DNA of 64,000 nt from Aliivibrio fischeri ATCC 7744 = JCM 18803 = DSM 507 (GCF_023983475.1 NZ_CP092713.1:1426001-1490000); one strand, 5' to 3'; shown: positions 1-10,075, numbered from the stretch's first letter. A program made the numbers and translations. Notes: generated from the sequence alone by a model not told the origin.

Positions 1-148
1 TTAGTACTTCTGAGTTCTTAACCGATTGATTCATCGCTGATGAAATGATCAACATAGATATAATCATAACCATAATAGCGAAAAGCGGAGGAAAGAGTAT
101 TTGATATCGTAGAGGGATATTCAGTAAGAAACGATTAATAGCATTCAT
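1..148 (-). CDS. Methyl-accepting chemotaxis protein, N-terminal fragment (gene runs off the window)
   Basis: Only the first 49 codons are present; the rest lies left of position 1. The visible protein starts MNAINRFLLNIPLRYQIL and continues into a strongly hydrophobic stretch rich in Ile, Met and Phe, followed by SSAMNQSV. This short cytoplasmic tail plus first membrane segment is typical of Vibrio chemoreceptors, and the RYQIL pattern matches KYQIL in the complete receptor at 2503-4488. The ATG at 146-148 has an AGAG just upstream as a weak ribosome site. No sensing or signalling domain is visible, so ligand and class are unknown. Confidence 0.7.
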   Translation of the reverse strand, partial: MNAINRFLLNIPLRYQILFPPLFAIMVMIISMLIISSAMNQSVKNSEVL

Positions 149-302
149 ATAATAACTCTATTTATGATTTAAAAGGGAGTCGGATTATATGGATACCAGT
201 AGTCGTCTTCAAATGAACAAAAACAAAGGAAAAAGTAGTTAGTTATTTTAAATCAAATAGTTAAATCTAGTTATCCTTGTATATTTTAGAAGTTTTTAGG
301 CA

Positions 303-342
303 TAAAAAAAGACAAGTGTAAATTTAAAGATTACACCTGTCT
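303..342 (-). terminator. Rho-independent terminator of the alpha-galactosidase gene
   Basis: On the minus strand AGACAGGTGTAA and TTACACTTGTCT pair around a short A/T loop with one G-T wobble, and the stem is followed by seven T residues. It begins about 25 bases after the stop codon at 367. Confidence 0.8.
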
Positions 343-366
343 AATTCCTGATTTTTAATTGAGCTT

Positions 367-2106
367 TTAATTTGAAACTAAAATAGCTTTACTGTTCAAT
401 CCACTCTCTAAAGTTAAAATTAGCATCTGGGTAGGTTCTTCATTTAACTGCTCCCCTGTCCAGAAATCTCGCCAAATAGATGGCTGATCAGCAACAAGGG
501 TATGTTCCATTGCTTCATCATCATAGTTAAATAGACAATGCAATTCATGCTGATGATTGAGTGTTAATGTGCAATGCTTATTACTCAATGAAGTAAACTG
601 AGCCGCCTCTTGAGTTAAACGAAGACGAGACAAAATATTCTTCCATGTTTTCTTTGCGAACTTATTCAAATCTGGTAACGGATCACCAGACAATGCAAGT
701 CCACCAGAAGCTAAAATCACATTTCGGTGAAATTCATAATATTTTCGTTCAGTCCCTTGATTAGACAATGAGATCAACGTGACACAATCAGGATCGATTT
801 GCCACAATTTACGATGCTGCCAGCTACGGTAAAATGTCTCTTTTGCAATCTGTTCAAAACGTTGAGGGTTACGTTCGACATCATCAGAAACTCGCATTGC
901 ATCAACTAAACCCAACGATGGCCACATTGGCGCATTACAGCCAAGAACTAACGCATCACCAGCCCCATTTGTAATCGCTTGCATACCTAATCGATATGCC
1001 TCAATGCCCGTAATCCCAGATTGTATTCGCTTACCTTTTAGTGTTCCCCAGTAGTTAGCATCCAATTTAAACAGTTCTACTCCCCACTCTTCCTTCATGG
1101 TGTGGATAACCTCTGTTAAATGAATTTGAACTTCTTGTTTTGAAGTATCAAGGATATACCAAGGCGTACAACGCCAACCGCCATAAGTAATATCTTCTGC
1201 TTTTAATAATTCACCATTTTCGTGATGAACAAACCAATCTGGATGATTTTTAAAAATGTCTGATTCAGGCTGTGCAATAAATGGAGCTATCCAAATAGCC
1301 GGTTTCTTTCCTTTCGCTTTTATATCTTGTAAAAGCGCTTTGATGCCATTAGGAAATTTATCTGAAGGGGTTAACCAGTCTCCCATGAAGGCTTGATATC
1401 CATCATCAAGAAGCACCCACTCAAATTCAGAGTCTTTTTGGCACATAACCTCGACATTATCTAAGACATTTTTCTCTGTAACGTCTGCATAGTAGGCGTA
1501 CCAGGAGCACCAGCCAATTGGAGCATCTTGTTTTACTCCTGGTCGAATTGGGTGCTGCTGTTGTACTTTGGCTGCATAAAGCTCATATAACTCAGCTAAA
1601 GAGTCAGCCTTAATAACCGTTAATGACTCCATTCGATTACTAGCCCAATCTTGCGGATGAGTAAATTCACCATCAAGAAATGCCATCACATTCATTGCTC
1701 CTTGATATTCATGTATCTCGAAATAACCAGCAAATCGATAACAAGAAGTAAAACCAAAGAGAGTAAATCCGTCTGATTGTTCAATCACTAAATAATTATA
1801 AAATCTTTTTTTTGCGCGATCCGAATAAATTCGATAACTAGGGCTATTATCAGGACAGCGGCCGATCTCTTGTGGTGAGTCGACTTTTCCGCCTGTCTGA
1901 GCAAGCATTTGAAAACCATCACCCAAAATTTTTGCATCGTGCTCTAATTGGGTTGGAAATTGCAGAATAAGATAATGATCATTAATTGGAAGATTATGAA
2001 TACCTGAAAAATGCATCGATATTTGATCATTTTGGAATTCATAAATTAAATCGGTTTGTACCGGGATACTTTCTTGTCCACATAAGAAAAATAGTGGGTT
2101 CATCAT
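367..2106 (-). CDS. Alpha-galactosidase, glycoside hydrolase family 36 type
   Basis: A 579-residue protein with no signal peptide, so probably cytoplasmic, expected to release alpha-linked galactose from melibiose or raffinose-type sugars. The beta-sandwich N-terminus is followed by a TIM-barrel core starting near GWCSWYAYY (about residue 198). The expected nucleophile is Asp349 in FKLDANYWG, and the acid/base is Asp409 in RVSDDVE, matching the RxSxD pattern of GH36. LLDDGYQ (about 232) also fits the family. Two ATG codons are adjacent (2106 and 2103); AGGA precedes both at usable distances. The gene appears monocistronic, with its own terminator. No sugar transporter or repressor lies beside it, so the natural substrate cannot be read from context. 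Confidence 0.85.
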   Translation of the reverse strand: MMNPLFFLCGQESIPVQTDLIYEFQNDQISMHFSGIHNLPINDHYLILQFPTQLEHDAKILGDGFQMLAQTGGKVDSPQEIGRCPDNSPSYRIYSDRAKKRFYNYLVIEQSDGFTLFGFTSCYRFAGYFEIHEYQGAMNVMAFLDGEFTHPQDWASNRMESLTVIKADSLAELYELYAAKVQQQHPIRPGVKQDAPIGWCSWYAYYADVTEKNVLDNVEVMCQKDSEFEWVLLDDGYQAFMGDWLTPSDKFPNGIKALLQDIKAKGKKPAIWIAPFIAQPESDIFKNHPDWFVHHENGELLKAEDITYGGWRCTPWYILDTSKQEVQIHLTEVIHTMKEEWGVELFKLDANYWGTLKGKRIQSGITGIEAYRLGMQAITNGAGDALVLGCNAPMWPSLGLVDAMRVSDDVERNPQRFEQIAKETFYRSWQHRKLWQIDPDCVTLISLSNQGTERKYYEFHRNVILASGGLALSGDPLPDLNKFAKKTWKNILSRLRLTQEAAQFTSLSNKHCTLTLNHQHELHCLFNYDDEAMEHTLVADQPSIWRDFWTGEQLNEEPTQMLILTLESGLNSKAILVSN

Positions 2107-2317
2107 TCACTTCCTAGTGTTGACTGCTGTATTAACTAAAATCAGATAATTCTGTAATTTGCATAGAATACTACTATTAAGAATACAATCAACAAGAACA
2201 AATAAAAGTGAAAGTCTTGATGGTTATTAGTATTAATTATATGAATTACATCAACAATAGAGAGTGGTTATTTTACTTTTTTAGGTAGCCTTACCCCATC
2301 AAATTTAGCGTTAATTA

Positions 2318-2434
2318 TTACAGTTCAAGCTCAAATATAATTAATATATATTCGATTTCTTCGTCTGTAAGCCCTAAAGCCAGCAATGATTCTTTGCTAA
2401 CAGTCGTAATATAATCGTTGTTTATATTATTCAT
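2318..2434 (-). CDS. Possible 38-residue peptide, unknown function
   Basis: A short open frame downstream of the MCP gene on the same strand. The product starts MNNINNDYITTVSKE, continues through LGLTDEEIEYILII and ends FELEL. It is acidic and amphipathic, with no signal peptide and no Cys. GGA lies seven bases before the ATG. A strong hairpin (2469-2494) separates it from the MCP stop codon. The frame could be chance in AT-rich DNA, but the composition is protein-like. No family recognised. Confidence 0.4.
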   Translation of the reverse strand: MNNINNDYITTVSKESLLALGLTDEEIEYILIIFELEL

Positions 2435-2468
2435 AATGATTCCAAAGAATGTTAATCAATAAGATGAG

Positions 2469-2494
2469 GAGCAGACAACCTTGGCTGCCTGCTC
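2469..2494. terminator. Strong hairpin between the MCP gene and the small ORF
   Basis: Twelve-base arms GAGCAGACAACC and GGCTGCCTGCTC pair with only two G-T wobbles around a 2-base loop, just after the MCP stop codon. The T-run is poor on the minus strand and moderate on the plus strand (GGTTTTCGTT). It could be a terminator or an mRNA 3' end stabiliser. Confidence 0.55.
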
Positions 2495-2502
2495 GGTTTT
2501 CG

Positions 2503-4488
2503 TTATAATTTGAAGAACAATAATTGCTCTCTTTGATTCTCTGATAACTCTGACAAGTGTTGACTTGCTTGAGTTGACTCTTTGATCCCTTCAACATTTT
2601 GACTGATAGTCTCAGTGATCATATTTACATTTTCGCTAATAGATTCAATTGCACGGTTTTGTTCATTAGCTGCTGTAGCCATCTCTGAATTCGTAACAGA
2701 AATGAGCTCAATTGACTCTGAGATATTAAGCAATTGATTATTTGTATCAATGCTCATTTGAGCTGTTTGATGAATCATGTCTATCGATTGATTTACTGAT
2801 TCAACAACATTCAATGATTTTTGTTGTAGCTCATTAATGATATTTTGAATGTTCTGAGTTGATTGCTGTGTCTTTGCCGCTAATACACGAACTTCATCTG
2901 CAACAACCGCGAATCCACGACCACTTTCCCCAGCTCGTGCCGCCTCTATCGCCGCATTCAGAGCAAGTAAGTTCGTTTGTTCAGAGATTGAATCAATCAC
3001 TGTAATAACTTCGCTAATACGATCGGTCTGATCTTTAAGTATCATCACCTCGCCAGAGGTTGCATCCATTTGAGAAGCTAAATCTTGGCTTAATTTTACG
3101 CCTTCAGAAGCAGAACGAGCGCCATCACGGCTCATCGTCAATACTTCTTTTGCTTTCGCATCTGCTTGGTTAGCAGATTCATCTACCTGATTTGCGGATG
3201 CAGCTAATTGCGTAATTGCAGTTGCGATCAAATCAACCTGAGATTTTTGATCTGAGGCATTAGCTTCACTTTGTACCATGATTGCTGCTAGTTCTGTTGA
3301 TGAAGAAGAGACTTCCTCTCCAACATTTCGTAGATTACTTATCATTTCTTGCAAACGAATGACAGTGCCGTCAGTATTTTTACATAGCTCACCAATTTCA
3401 TTATCACTTGATTGCTCATTTAATGAGTCTAAGCGACCTTCTGAAATATCAGACATTTGTTTCTGCAGTATTAAAATCGGTCTTGTCACTATTTGCGCAA
3501 TAAATATTCCGATAATCAACGAAATAATAACTGTAATCGTAATTGCCATTAATAATAGATTCTGGCTTTCTGATATTAATTGCATGTTATGATCTGAAAT
3601 TTTTCCATTCATTTCAGTTAAACGATTTTTCTCATCATTTAGCTCTTGATAAATAAGACTACCAAGTTCAGTCAATGCTTTCTTATTTTTATTAATATCA
3701 GCCGTTGCATTCCATAAAGACATATTTAATTCTGATTGAACCTTAAATGCGGCAACCAGAATCTCTTTCGCTTTTTTATTTTCTAACGGTGCAATTAATT
3801 TTGCTAGTGCTTCAAAATCTTTCTCAACAAGTTCAATTCTTGGTGTCTTACTTACTGATGTATATAAATCATCATTAAATAAAGACGTCATTTGAATTTC
3901 AATTTTAGCAGCTCGACTATAAACCTCAGGAACAACCTTGCTCCAATACTGCTTTGATTCTTCACTTTGAGATGCCGTGAAAATTAGTTCACTTGCTTGT
4001 TGAATAGGCGTTGTTAAATACAGTGAATTACCCCATTCCTCTATTTTCGCATCATTTGATTTAGAAATGTTTTCAGCATATTTTTTATAGCTATTAAGCT
4101 GTGAAATCAGAACGTTGACTTCAGTTTGAAGTTGTTCTGGTGTTTTCACCGCCGCTTTCATTTCTTGTAATTTACGCTGTTCCTCTACCATGCTTTTAAA
4201 ATTAGCACTGAGTTCAGCAGAAATTCCATCAAAATCAATTGATTTTAATAGTTCATAATTAGTGAAGCCTGAAGACACGCTTAATCGTAAGAAAAGAAGA
4301 CGTGATTCTGCAATTGAAACGTTGCTCAATTGAAGGCTACGGTGATCAGAAATCTGAACATTTCGGTTTGTTGACTCTAATTTAGAGTTAACCAGATAAA
4401 TCGCTACCACCATGACTATAATGGTTGCTAATACAGGGACTAATATTTGATATTTTGTTTTTAGATTAGTTAATAATTTGTGTGACAT
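2503..4488 (-). CDS. Methyl-accepting chemotaxis protein with large helical periplasmic domain
   Basis: Transmembrane chemoreceptor signalling to CheA/CheW. After a short tail comes one membrane helix (around [20 protein letters not shown]), then a roughly 280-residue all-helical periplasmic domain resembling the helical bimodular (HBM) type, a second membrane helix ([19 protein letters not shown]), a HAMP region, and the signalling hairpin with the near-invariant tip [19 protein letters not shown]. There is no C-terminal CheR-binding pentapeptide. The frame extends six codons further to a GTG, but that GTG overlaps the AGGA ribosome site, so the ATG of MSHKLL is chosen (661 residues). Its C-terminus closely resembles the receptor fragment at 63722-64000. 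The ligand is unknown. Confidence 0.92.
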   Translation of the reverse strand: MSHKLLTNLKTKYQILVPVLATIIVMVVAIYLVNSKLESTNRNVQISDHRSLQLSNVSIAESRLLFLRLSVSSGFTNYELLKSIDFDGISAELSANFKSMVEEQRKLQEMKAAVKTPEQLQTEVNVLISQLNSYKKYAENISKSNDAKIEEWGNSLYLTTPIQQASELIFTASQSEESKQYWSKVVPEVYSRAAKIEIQMTSLFNDDLYTSVSKTPRIELVEKDFEALAKLIAPLENKKAKEILVAAFKVQSELNMSLWNATADINKNKKALTELGSLIYQELNDEKNRLTEMNGKISDHNMQLISESQNLLLMAITITVIISLIIGIFIAQIVTRPILILQKQMSDISEGRLDSLNEQSSDNEIGELCKNTDGTVIRLQEMISNLRNVGEEVSSSSTELAAIMVQSEANASDQKSQVDLIATAITQLAASANQVDESANQADAKAKEVLTMSRDGARSASEGVKLSQDLASQMDATSGEVMILKDQTDRISEVITVIDSISEQTNLLALNAAIEAARAGESGRGFAVVADEVRVLAAKTQQSTQNIQNIINELQQKSLNVVESVNQSIDMIHQTAQMSIDTNNQLLNISESIELISVTNSEMATAANEQNRAIESISENVNMITETISQNVEGIKESTQASQHLSELSENQREQLLFFKL

Positions 4489-4506
4489 TCTTGCTATATC
4501 CTGCAC

Positions 4507-4525
4507 ATTTCACGCAGTGTGAAAT
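4507..4525. promoter_or_regulatory. Perfect palindrome over the MCP transcription start region
   Basis: ATTTCAC and GTGAAAT form exact 7-base arms around GCAGT. It sits between the putative -10 element and the start codon, where a repressor would block transcription or an mRNA hairpin would form at the 5' end. Confidence 0.4.
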
Positions 4526-4551
4526 TTCGGCGAGAGAATAATACAAGTTTA
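4524..4551 (-). promoter_or_regulatory. Sigma-28 (FliA)-type promoter candidate for the MCP gene
   Basis: On the minus strand TAAACTT is followed by GCCGAAAT, with 16 bases between TAAA and GCCG. The FliA consensus is TAAA, 15 bases, GCCGATAA. The predicted start would be about 20-30 bases before the ATG at 4488, which fits motility-class control of a chemoreceptor. Confidence 0.5.
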
Positions 4552-4680
4552 TGATTTCTCATAGAGAAATAACGCGAGTTTAGAAAAAAAACGATATTAG
4601 ATAAGTCTTGTGAATGTATTATTTGATTATCAATTTAACTTGAATATATATATTATAAATCATGAATTATATATATAAAA

Positions 4681-4705
4681 AAAGCACCTAAATTAGGTGC
4701 TTTTT
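4681..4705. terminator. Terminator downstream of torA
   Basis: AAAGCACCTAA and TTAGGTGCTTT pair almost perfectly, with a run of T on the plus strand and A on the other side, so it can work in both directions. It lies about 20 bases after the torA stop codon. Confidence 0.85.
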
Positions 4706-4725
4706 AATATTATTTATTATTATGA

Positions 4726-7188
4726 TTACTCAATAATAATTGGACCACCGAATGACGTTACTGGTGGAACTTTACCTGTGAACTTCTCATAATCAACCAA
4801 ACATGTGTTTGCAGATGTCGCCTGAGCTAGCTCAGATGATGGAATATCTTGCGTTAATGTGTTTGGATCACCGTAAGTACAAATAGCACCTACTTTCTCG
4901 TTCAATGGACCGTACCATGCACCTTCTTCAATACGGATAACACCACGTGGGTAGCTATCAGTTAGAACAGCACCAGCTAGTAGTTGACCACGATCGTTAA
5001 ATACGCGTACTAAATCACCATCTTTGATGCCTTTTTCTTTAGCATCTTGTGGGTTTAAGTATACCGGCTCACGACCTTGAACTGTGTAAGTTGCACGGAA
5101 CTCTTCTGAATCACACATTTGTGAGTGCAGACGTTTGTCAGGGTGACAAGATTGCATCCAGAATGGGTGTTTCTTAGAACCAGGACCACCATGTGAACGT
5201 TCTGATTTTTCGAACCACATTGGGTGACCTTGACAGTGCTCATAACCGAAACGTTCAATCTTACGACTTGAAATTTCGATGAAGCCTGATGGTGTACCTA
5301 ATGCGTTAACTTCAGGATCTTCACGGAACGCAGCATGACGTACCCATGGCTTACCTTCACCGAAATCTAGAACGCCTTTTTCCCAGAACTCATCAAACTC
5401 AGGCATTTCAAATTTGCCTTCATTCGCTGTGCGACATTCAGCATAAAGTGAACGAACCCACTCCATTTCATCCATACCACGAGTGTATTCTTTATGACGG
5501 CCAAAACGACGTGTTAGCTCAGTCATGATCTCGAAGTCTGATTTTGATTGATACAGAGGATCAACCAGTTTATGCATTGCAATTAGACCACGAGCAGAGT
5601 ATGAACCGTATTGGTCAATATCATTACGTTCCCATTGCGTACACGCTGGTAGCACGATGTCTGAGAAACGACATGTTGCAGTCCAAGTGAAATCAATTGT
5701 TACAACCGTTTGAAGTTTTTGGAACGCTTTCTTCATACGGTTACGATCTTGGTGGTGATGCCAAGGGTTATTACCAGAAATAACCATCATTTTGAAATCA
5801 GGTAATACAACTTTAGAACCGTTGTAACGGATCTCTTTACCTGGTTCTAATAGACAGTCGATCCAACGAGCAACAGGAATTGTGCTGCTGTAACCGTTGT
5901 AGTCATTGTTATTCCACTTAGGCTCATGACCTTGGTCCACGTTACGTGGGAAACCACCAGGACCAGAGAAGCCTGTTGATGGAACACCAACACTTGAGTA
6001 GTGGTGACTGTAAGATACACCACCGCCAGCTAGACCGATTTGACCAGTCATTGCTGATAGAACTGTACCCATCCAGTATGGTTGTTCACCGTGTTGTTGA
6101 CGTTGAATACACCAGCCAAATAGGATCTGTGTACGACCAGTAGACATCATTTTCGCGAATTCACGAATTTGCTCTGGTGAAACACCACAGATTTCAGCAG
6201 CCCACTCAGGAGTTTTAACTACTTTATCTTTAGTCTCACCTAGTACGTATTGCATGAACTCATCAAAACCTAAACAGTAAGTTTCGATGAACTTCTTATC
6301 GTACATGTCTTCTGTGTATAGCGTATACGCTACAGCCAGCATGAACGCCACATCAGATTGTGGGTTAATGTACATGTGGTCATTCTGTAAGTAACGCTGT
6401 GTTTTGTTCTTAACCGGGTCAACAGAAAGTACGTTGATCTCACCTTTCGCTACTTTTTCTTTAAGTTGCTCAAGATATTCGTAAGATTCATGAGTTTCAC
6501 AGTTCCAACCTACTTGTAAGTTTTTAACTGGATCCGTTGCCCATAAGATAATGTTGTCTGAGTGTTTTAGGATCTCAGACCAAGATGTACCTTGTGCGTA
6601 AACTTCTGTAGAACCAAGTACGTATGGCATGATCGTTTGACCAGCACCCGTAGAGTAGTCACCTACTTTCTTGATGAAGTTACCGTGCATACCAACGGCA
6701 CGTTGCATTTGAGCTGTACAGTTGTGGAAAGAACCTGTTTGGTTCCAACCTGTTTGACCTGCGTGTAGAGCCCATGGACCGTAGTCTTTTTGAACGCGCT
6801 CTAATTCACGGTAGAAAAGGTCTAGTGCTTCATCCCAAGTTACACGGATAAAACGGTTGTTACCACGAGTCTCAGCTGAGTACTTGTGTTTTTTCAACCA
6901 ATCAAGACGAACCATTGGGTAACGTACACGACTTGGGCTGTAGATAATACCTTTGATACCATTCAACATATCTGTTGGGTATTTATCTAATTCAATTGCT
7001 TTAAGCTCTTGAACTTTACCACCGTAGATGTGTGCACGGAATGCACCCCAGTGTGAACCAGACGTACGCCATGTACCTGTAGTTTCAGCTGCATTTGCTT
7101 TTGAAGACATTAGTAGGCTTGGACCTACTAAAGATACTGCACTTGTTGTTGCAACACCTTTTAGAAAACTTCTTCTGCTAATAGACAT
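4726..7188 (-). CDS. torA: Trimethylamine-N-oxide reductase, molybdopterin catalytic subunit
   Basis: Periplasmic bis-MGD molybdoenzyme that reduces TMAO to trimethylamine as the last step of an anaerobic respiratory chain. The 820-residue length fits TorA. The N-terminus has a twin-arginine signal SRRSFLK followed by a hydrophobic stretch and an Ala-rich cleavage region (KANAAE). Ser179 in GDYSTGAGQ is the expected molybdenum ligand of the DMSO reductase family. There is no N-terminal iron-sulfur motif, as expected for this branch. It is last of torE-torC-torA; the torC stop is 23 bases upstream. The chaperone gene torD and the torSTR regulators are not in this window. TorZ or BisC family members are alternatives, but the Tat signal and the torC neighbour favour TorA. 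Confidence 0.93.
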   Translation of the reverse strand: MSISRRSFLKGVATTSAVSLVGPSLLMSSKANAAETTGTWRTSGSHWGAFRAHIYGGKVQELKAIELDKYPTDMLNGIKGIIYSPSRVRYPMVRLDWLKKHKYSAETRGNNRFIRVTWDEALDLFYRELERVQKDYGPWALHAGQTGWNQTGSFHNCTAQMQRAVGMHGNFIKKVGDYSTGAGQTIMPYVLGSTEVYAQGTSWSEILKHSDNIILWATDPVKNLQVGWNCETHESYEYLEQLKEKVAKGEINVLSVDPVKNKTQRYLQNDHMYINPQSDVAFMLAVAYTLYTEDMYDKKFIETYCLGFDEFMQYVLGETKDKVVKTPEWAAEICGVSPEQIREFAKMMSTGRTQILFGWCIQRQQHGEQPYWMGTVLSAMTGQIGLAGGGVSYSHHYSSVGVPSTGFSGPGGFPRNVDQGHEPKWNNNDYNGYSSTIPVARWIDCLLEPGKEIRYNGSKVVLPDFKMMVISGNNPWHHHQDRNRMKKAFQKLQTVVTIDFTWTATCRFSDIVLPACTQWERNDIDQYGSYSARGLIAMHKLVDPLYQSKSDFEIMTELTRRFGRHKEYTRGMDEMEWVRSLYAECRTANEGKFEMPEFDEFWEKGVLDFGEGKPWVRHAAFREDPEVNALGTPSGFIEISSRKIERFGYEHCQGHPMWFEKSERSHGGPGSKKHPFWMQSCHPDKRLHSQMCDSEEFRATYTVQGREPVYLNPQDAKEKGIKDGDLVRVFNDRGQLLAGAVLTDSYPRGVIRIEEGAWYGPLNEKVGAICTYGDPNTLTQDIPSSELAQATSANTCLVDYEKFTGKVPPVTSFGGPIIIE

Positions 7189-7211
7189 ATTCTATCTACT
7201 CCAATTAATTC

Positions 7212-8390
7212 TTAGTGTTTTTCGTCAGAAAAATCTGAAGAGTGTTTTTGTAGGTATTTCAATACAAGTGACTTGCTGTCTGTATCGAAGTTAACGAATG
7301 CCATCATACCGTCAAACATACCAGGCCATGTGTTTGAATCGAAGTGTGCTTCTGCTGGCTGTGTGTGACATACAGAACAGTTAGTTTTGTATGATTCTTC
7401 AGCTTTCTGCCAAACCGTTGTGTAATCAGGCATGAAGTCTTCTTTCTTCATCCATAGATTCACAGTAACACGCTGCCAAGGTAGACCTGTTAATTCATCT
7501 TCTTTAGTTTCAAATTTCTGAACAAATTTGTCGTTTTGAGATACGCTCTTAAGTAAAGAACCTACAGCGATGTTCATACCAAAATCTTCTTGGATAACAC
7601 GACCGAAGCCTTTAACTTTACGCCAACCGTCGATAGCAACTTTCATCGCATCACCTTTCTCTTCAAGTACAGTTACTTGAGATGCTGGGTTTAATAAACC
7701 AGCTTCAACAGTTAGTTTTTCATCTTCATACATTGGTAAGTGACGAACAGAAACGTAAGTTTGGCCATCTTCATACTTAGTATTGCCCGCAAGTTGAGTT
7801 AACTCGCTGATCATGCCACCAGAGCTGTCCATGTTTGCTGGAAGTTTGTGTGCGATACCTTTGTGACAGTCAACACAGCTTTGATCTCGTTCTTTTGCAC
7901 CTTGCATTTGAATACGAGCCGTTGGCTGCATTTTAGAGAAATCCATGCCGTCGTAGTCGTGACAGTTACGACATTCAAGAGATTTGTTTGCGCTAAAGCG
8001 ATCCCACTCGTGTTGGGCTAAGATGATACGACGCTCTTCAAATTTCTCTGGAGTATCAATAAAGCCGAATACGTGTGCAAATACTTCTTTACTTGCTTGC
8101 ATTTTACGAGCAATTTTTGAAGTCCAATCATGTGGAACGTGACAGTCTGGACATGTCGCACGTACACCTGAACGGTTTTTATCGTGAATAGTACCAGCGT
8201 ATTCTGGTGCAATGTTGTCTGCGTGACAGCTTACACAGAATTCTTCTGTATTTGTTGCTTCTAAAGCAGTGTTAAAACCACCCCAGAAAATCACCCCCGC
8301 AACGAAACCACCAAGGGTTAAAACACCCAAGCTGATGTGAACACTCGGACGTGCAAAAACAGCCCAAGCTTTTTTAAGTAATGACATCAT
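7212..8390 (-). CDS. torC: Pentahaem c-type cytochrome, quinol-to-TorA electron donor
   Basis: Membrane-anchored NapC/NirT-family cytochrome that takes electrons from menaquinol and passes them to TorA in the periplasm. One N-terminal membrane helix (around [19 protein letters not shown]) is followed by five CxxCH haem motifs: CVSCH, CPDCH, CRNCH and CVDCH in the N-terminal half, then CSVCH in the C-terminal extension that distinguishes TorC from NapC. It is 392 residues long, close to E. coli TorC. Start is ATGATG at 8390, with AGAGA a few bases upstream. It lies 57 bases after torE, in the same operon. Confidence 0.93.
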   Translation of the reverse strand: MMSLLKKAWAVFARPSVHISLGVLTLGGFVAGVIFWGGFNTALEATNTEEFCVSCHADNIAPEYAGTIHDKNRSGVRATCPDCHVPHDWTSKIARKMQASKEVFAHVFGFIDTPEKFEERRIILAQHEWDRFSANKSLECRNCHDYDGMDFSKMQPTARIQMQGAKERDQSCVDCHKGIAHKLPANMDSSGGMISELTQLAGNTKYEDGQTYVSVRHLPMYEDEKLTVEAGLLNPASQVTVLEEKGDAMKVAIDGWRKVKGFGRVIQEDFGMNIAVGSLLKSVSQNDKFVQKFETKEDELTGLPWQRVTVNLWMKKEDFMPDYTTVWQKAEESYKTNCSVCHTQPAEAHFDSNTWPGMFDGMMAFVNFDTDSKSLVLKYLQKHSSDFSDEKH

Positions 8391-8447
8391 AATTGTATCT
8401 CTTCTAATAATTCTAAATCGTTAGTAACAGCATTCTTTATATAAGAA

Positions 8448-8624
8448 TTAACCGCCGTGACCTGGCATTCCAAAAAACAGCATCTGCATGAACCATACAG
8501 AGAAACCGTAAGCACCAACCACACCCACACTTAAAATTGGGAAAAGAACAACTGTGATGAAGAAAAATGCTTTCCATTCAGAAGAGCGTTTATTTTCATC
8601 GCTTTGCTTTACTACATTGCTCAT
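8448..8624 (-). CDS. torE: TorE/NapE-family small membrane protein
   Basis: A 58-residue protein beginning MSNVVKQSDENKRSSEWK, with one long hydrophobic segment (AFFFITVVLFPILSVGVVGA) and a C-terminus ending FFGMPGHGG. Size, single helix and Gly-rich tail match the NapE/TorE family, which accompanies periplasmic nitrate or TMAO reductases and is of uncertain function. AGGA sits eight bases before the ATG. First gene of the torECA operon. Confidence 0.88.
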   Translation of the reverse strand: MSNVVKQSDENKRSSEWKAFFFITVVLFPILSVGVVGAYGFSVWFMQMLFFGMPGHGG

Positions 8625-8955
8625 AATTATATTCCTAGTTATTTTTCTACTGTTTAAATATAGAAAATGTTAACAACTTGTCGAACCTATTTGCCGTAAA
8701 TTTTAATCCCTCACAAATAGTGCTTCAATTAAATTTTGAAGATAAGTCCTTTTATCCACTACTTTTTTGAGCTCATCCAGAGATGTATTTAATTGAAAAA
8801 TTAAATATAAAAATATTAATAGATGTGACAAATTAATTTTATGTAGTAATTGTTAATAATGTTAATTACCTCTAAAGAGTAACCGGATAAAAAGCCTTTA
8901 AAAATTGATTTAAATCAATCTTCATGGTTAATCCACACAGAGTAGCACATAAAAA
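8625..8955. other. Intergenic leader upstream of torECA (331 bases)
   Basis: AT-rich and without a convincing gene. It contains the FNR-type palindrome at 8905-8918. On the minus strand TACTCT (8876-8881) stands 33 bases from the palindrome centre, a possible -10 element, which would give torE a leader of about 245 bases. No TorR-type direct repeats were recognised. Confidence 0.5.
8905..8918. promoter_or_regulatory. FNR box, perfect consensus
   Basis: TTGATTTAAATCAA matches the FNR consensus TTGAT-N4-ATCAA at every conserved position. It lies 281 bases upstream of torE. The other neighbour on the minus strand ends at 8956, and the next plus-strand gene starts 430 bases away, so torECA is the likely target. 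Confidence 0.65.
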
Positions 8956-9264
8956 TCAGGATACAGGCTTTTTTACTAAGCAATGTCGACAAAGGCATGT
9001 TGATGTATCAGATGTAAGATTTACACTGCGAGGTTCTAGCTCAAAACACCAGCATGTTTCTTTTCCCATTTTAATATCACATTGCGCTGACTCACCACAC
9101 TCGGGGCATAAATGTGTCTGTATTTCACCATCAAGAATCCCCATAATCTTGTCCCTCCCCTCATCACCTAAATCTCGCCATTCCAGAACTTCTTTCATAG
9201 TGCGCTTACATCCAATGCAAATACCACCTTCATTTTTACACGCTGCACGACAAGGGCTTTTCAT
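8956..9264 (-). CDS. DUF1289 / cysteine-rich CWC-domain protein
   Basis: A 102-residue protein joining two small Cys-rich modules. The N-terminus SPCRAACKNEGGICIGCKRT, with the following EWRDLGDEGR, is a DUF1289 domain with four or more Cys. The C-terminal half (HLCPECGESAQCDIKMGK then CWCFELEP) matches the CWC family. The many CxxC pairs suggest metal binding, probably zinc. Function unknown. The ATG at 9264 has only a weak AGAAG site. It is followed by the long tor leader and diverges from the DUF2058 gene. Confidence 0.75.
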   Translation of the reverse strand: MKSPCRAACKNEGGICIGCKRTMKEVLEWRDLGDEGRDKIMGILDGEIQTHLCPECGESAQCDIKMGKETCWCFELEPRSVNLTSDTSTCLCRHCLVKKPVS

Positions 9265-9347
9265 CTAACTTCTCTCTATATCTTTAAATCCCAGACAACT
9301 CATGGGATAATCATTTCAATTCTGCAAATATCAATTAGGAACAACAT

Positions 9348-9866
9348 ATGGCACTGAGCTTACAAGAGCAAATGCTAAAAGCTGGGTTAGTGAACCAAAA
9401 GAAAGCAGCAAAAGCAAAAAAAGCATCTAAGAAATCAAGAGTTCAAAACCGTGAAGCAAAAGCCGCGGTTGAAGCAAATAAACTTGCTCAAGCAGAAAGA
9501 GACAAAGAGTTAAGCCTGCAACAGAAACAAGAAAAAGAGCAAAAAGAATTAGCCGCTCAAATTAAGCAACTAATTAGCGTAAACAAAATTGATCGTACAC
9601 ATGGTGATATCGGTTATAACTTTACTGATGGTACGTTAGTGAAGAAAATTTATGTTGATAAAGCAATGCAAGATCAACTAGTTGCAGGTCGCCTTGCTAT
9701 CGTGAACTATAATGATGATTACGAAGTCGTTCCCGCTGGTGTTGCTGACAAAATCACACTTCGTGATGAGTCTATCGTAGTATTAAATAACGTTATTTCT
9801 GAAGAAGAAAAAGACGAAGATGACCCATACGCAGAGTTTGTTATTCCTGATGATTTAATGTGGTAA
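9348..9866 (+). CDS. DUF2058 (YaiL-type) protein
   Basis: A 172-residue protein. The first 75 residues are Lys/Gln/Glu-rich and likely coiled coil (MALSLQEQMLKAGLVNQKK). The rest is a compact domain (YNFTDGTLVKKIYVD, GRLAIVNYNDDYEVVP) ending in an acidic tail. This is the layout of the DUF2058/YaiL family, sometimes called nucleoid- or polynucleotide-associated, with no proven activity. AGGAACAACAT precedes the ATG. It is followed after four bases by the DUF2986 gene, so the two are probably co-translated. Confidence 0.85.
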   Translation: MALSLQEQMLKAGLVNQKKAAKAKKASKKSRVQNREAKAAVEANKLAQAERDKELSLQQKQEKEQKELAAQIKQLISVNKIDRTHGDIGYNFTDGTLVKKIYVDKAMQDQLVAGRLAIVNYNDDYEVVPAGVADKITLRDESIVVLNNVISEEEKDEDDPYAEFVIPDDLMW

Positions 9867-9870
9867 TTCG

Positions 9871-10047
9871 ATGAGTCGTAAAAAGAAAGTTAAAGACGCG
9901 ATTTTAAAAAAGCACCGTAAAAATCAAACCAAACAAAGTCGCGCAAACAAACCTAAATATATCTCGAAAGCAGATAGAGAGAAAATGGAACTTGAAGCAG
10001 AACAAACGACTGAAAGTTTGACAGACACAACAGCTTCTGAAGACTAA
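9871..10047 (+). CDS. DUF2986 small basic protein
   Basis: A 58-residue protein starting MSRKKKVKDAILKKHRKN, with the conserved segment NKPKYISKADREKME, then an acidic Thr/Glu tail. It matches the DUF2986 family of marine gammaproteobacteria, of unknown function. There is no good ribosome site; the start is four bases after the stop of the upstream gene, which implies translational coupling. A terminator follows. Confidence 0.75.
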   Translation: MSRKKKVKDAILKKHRKNQTKQSRANKPKYISKADREKMELEAEQTTESLTDTTASED

Positions 10048-10075
10048 GTAATCTCAACTCAGTATAATAAAATAA

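Noticed and set aside
3278-3592. A 104-codon frame opposite the MCP gene
   Set aside because: Antisense shadow of the HAMP and membrane region of a chemoreceptor.
8924-9268. A 114-codon frame on the plus strand
   Set aside because: It is the reverse shadow of the DUF1289/CWC gene, which has clear Cys motifs and family matches.
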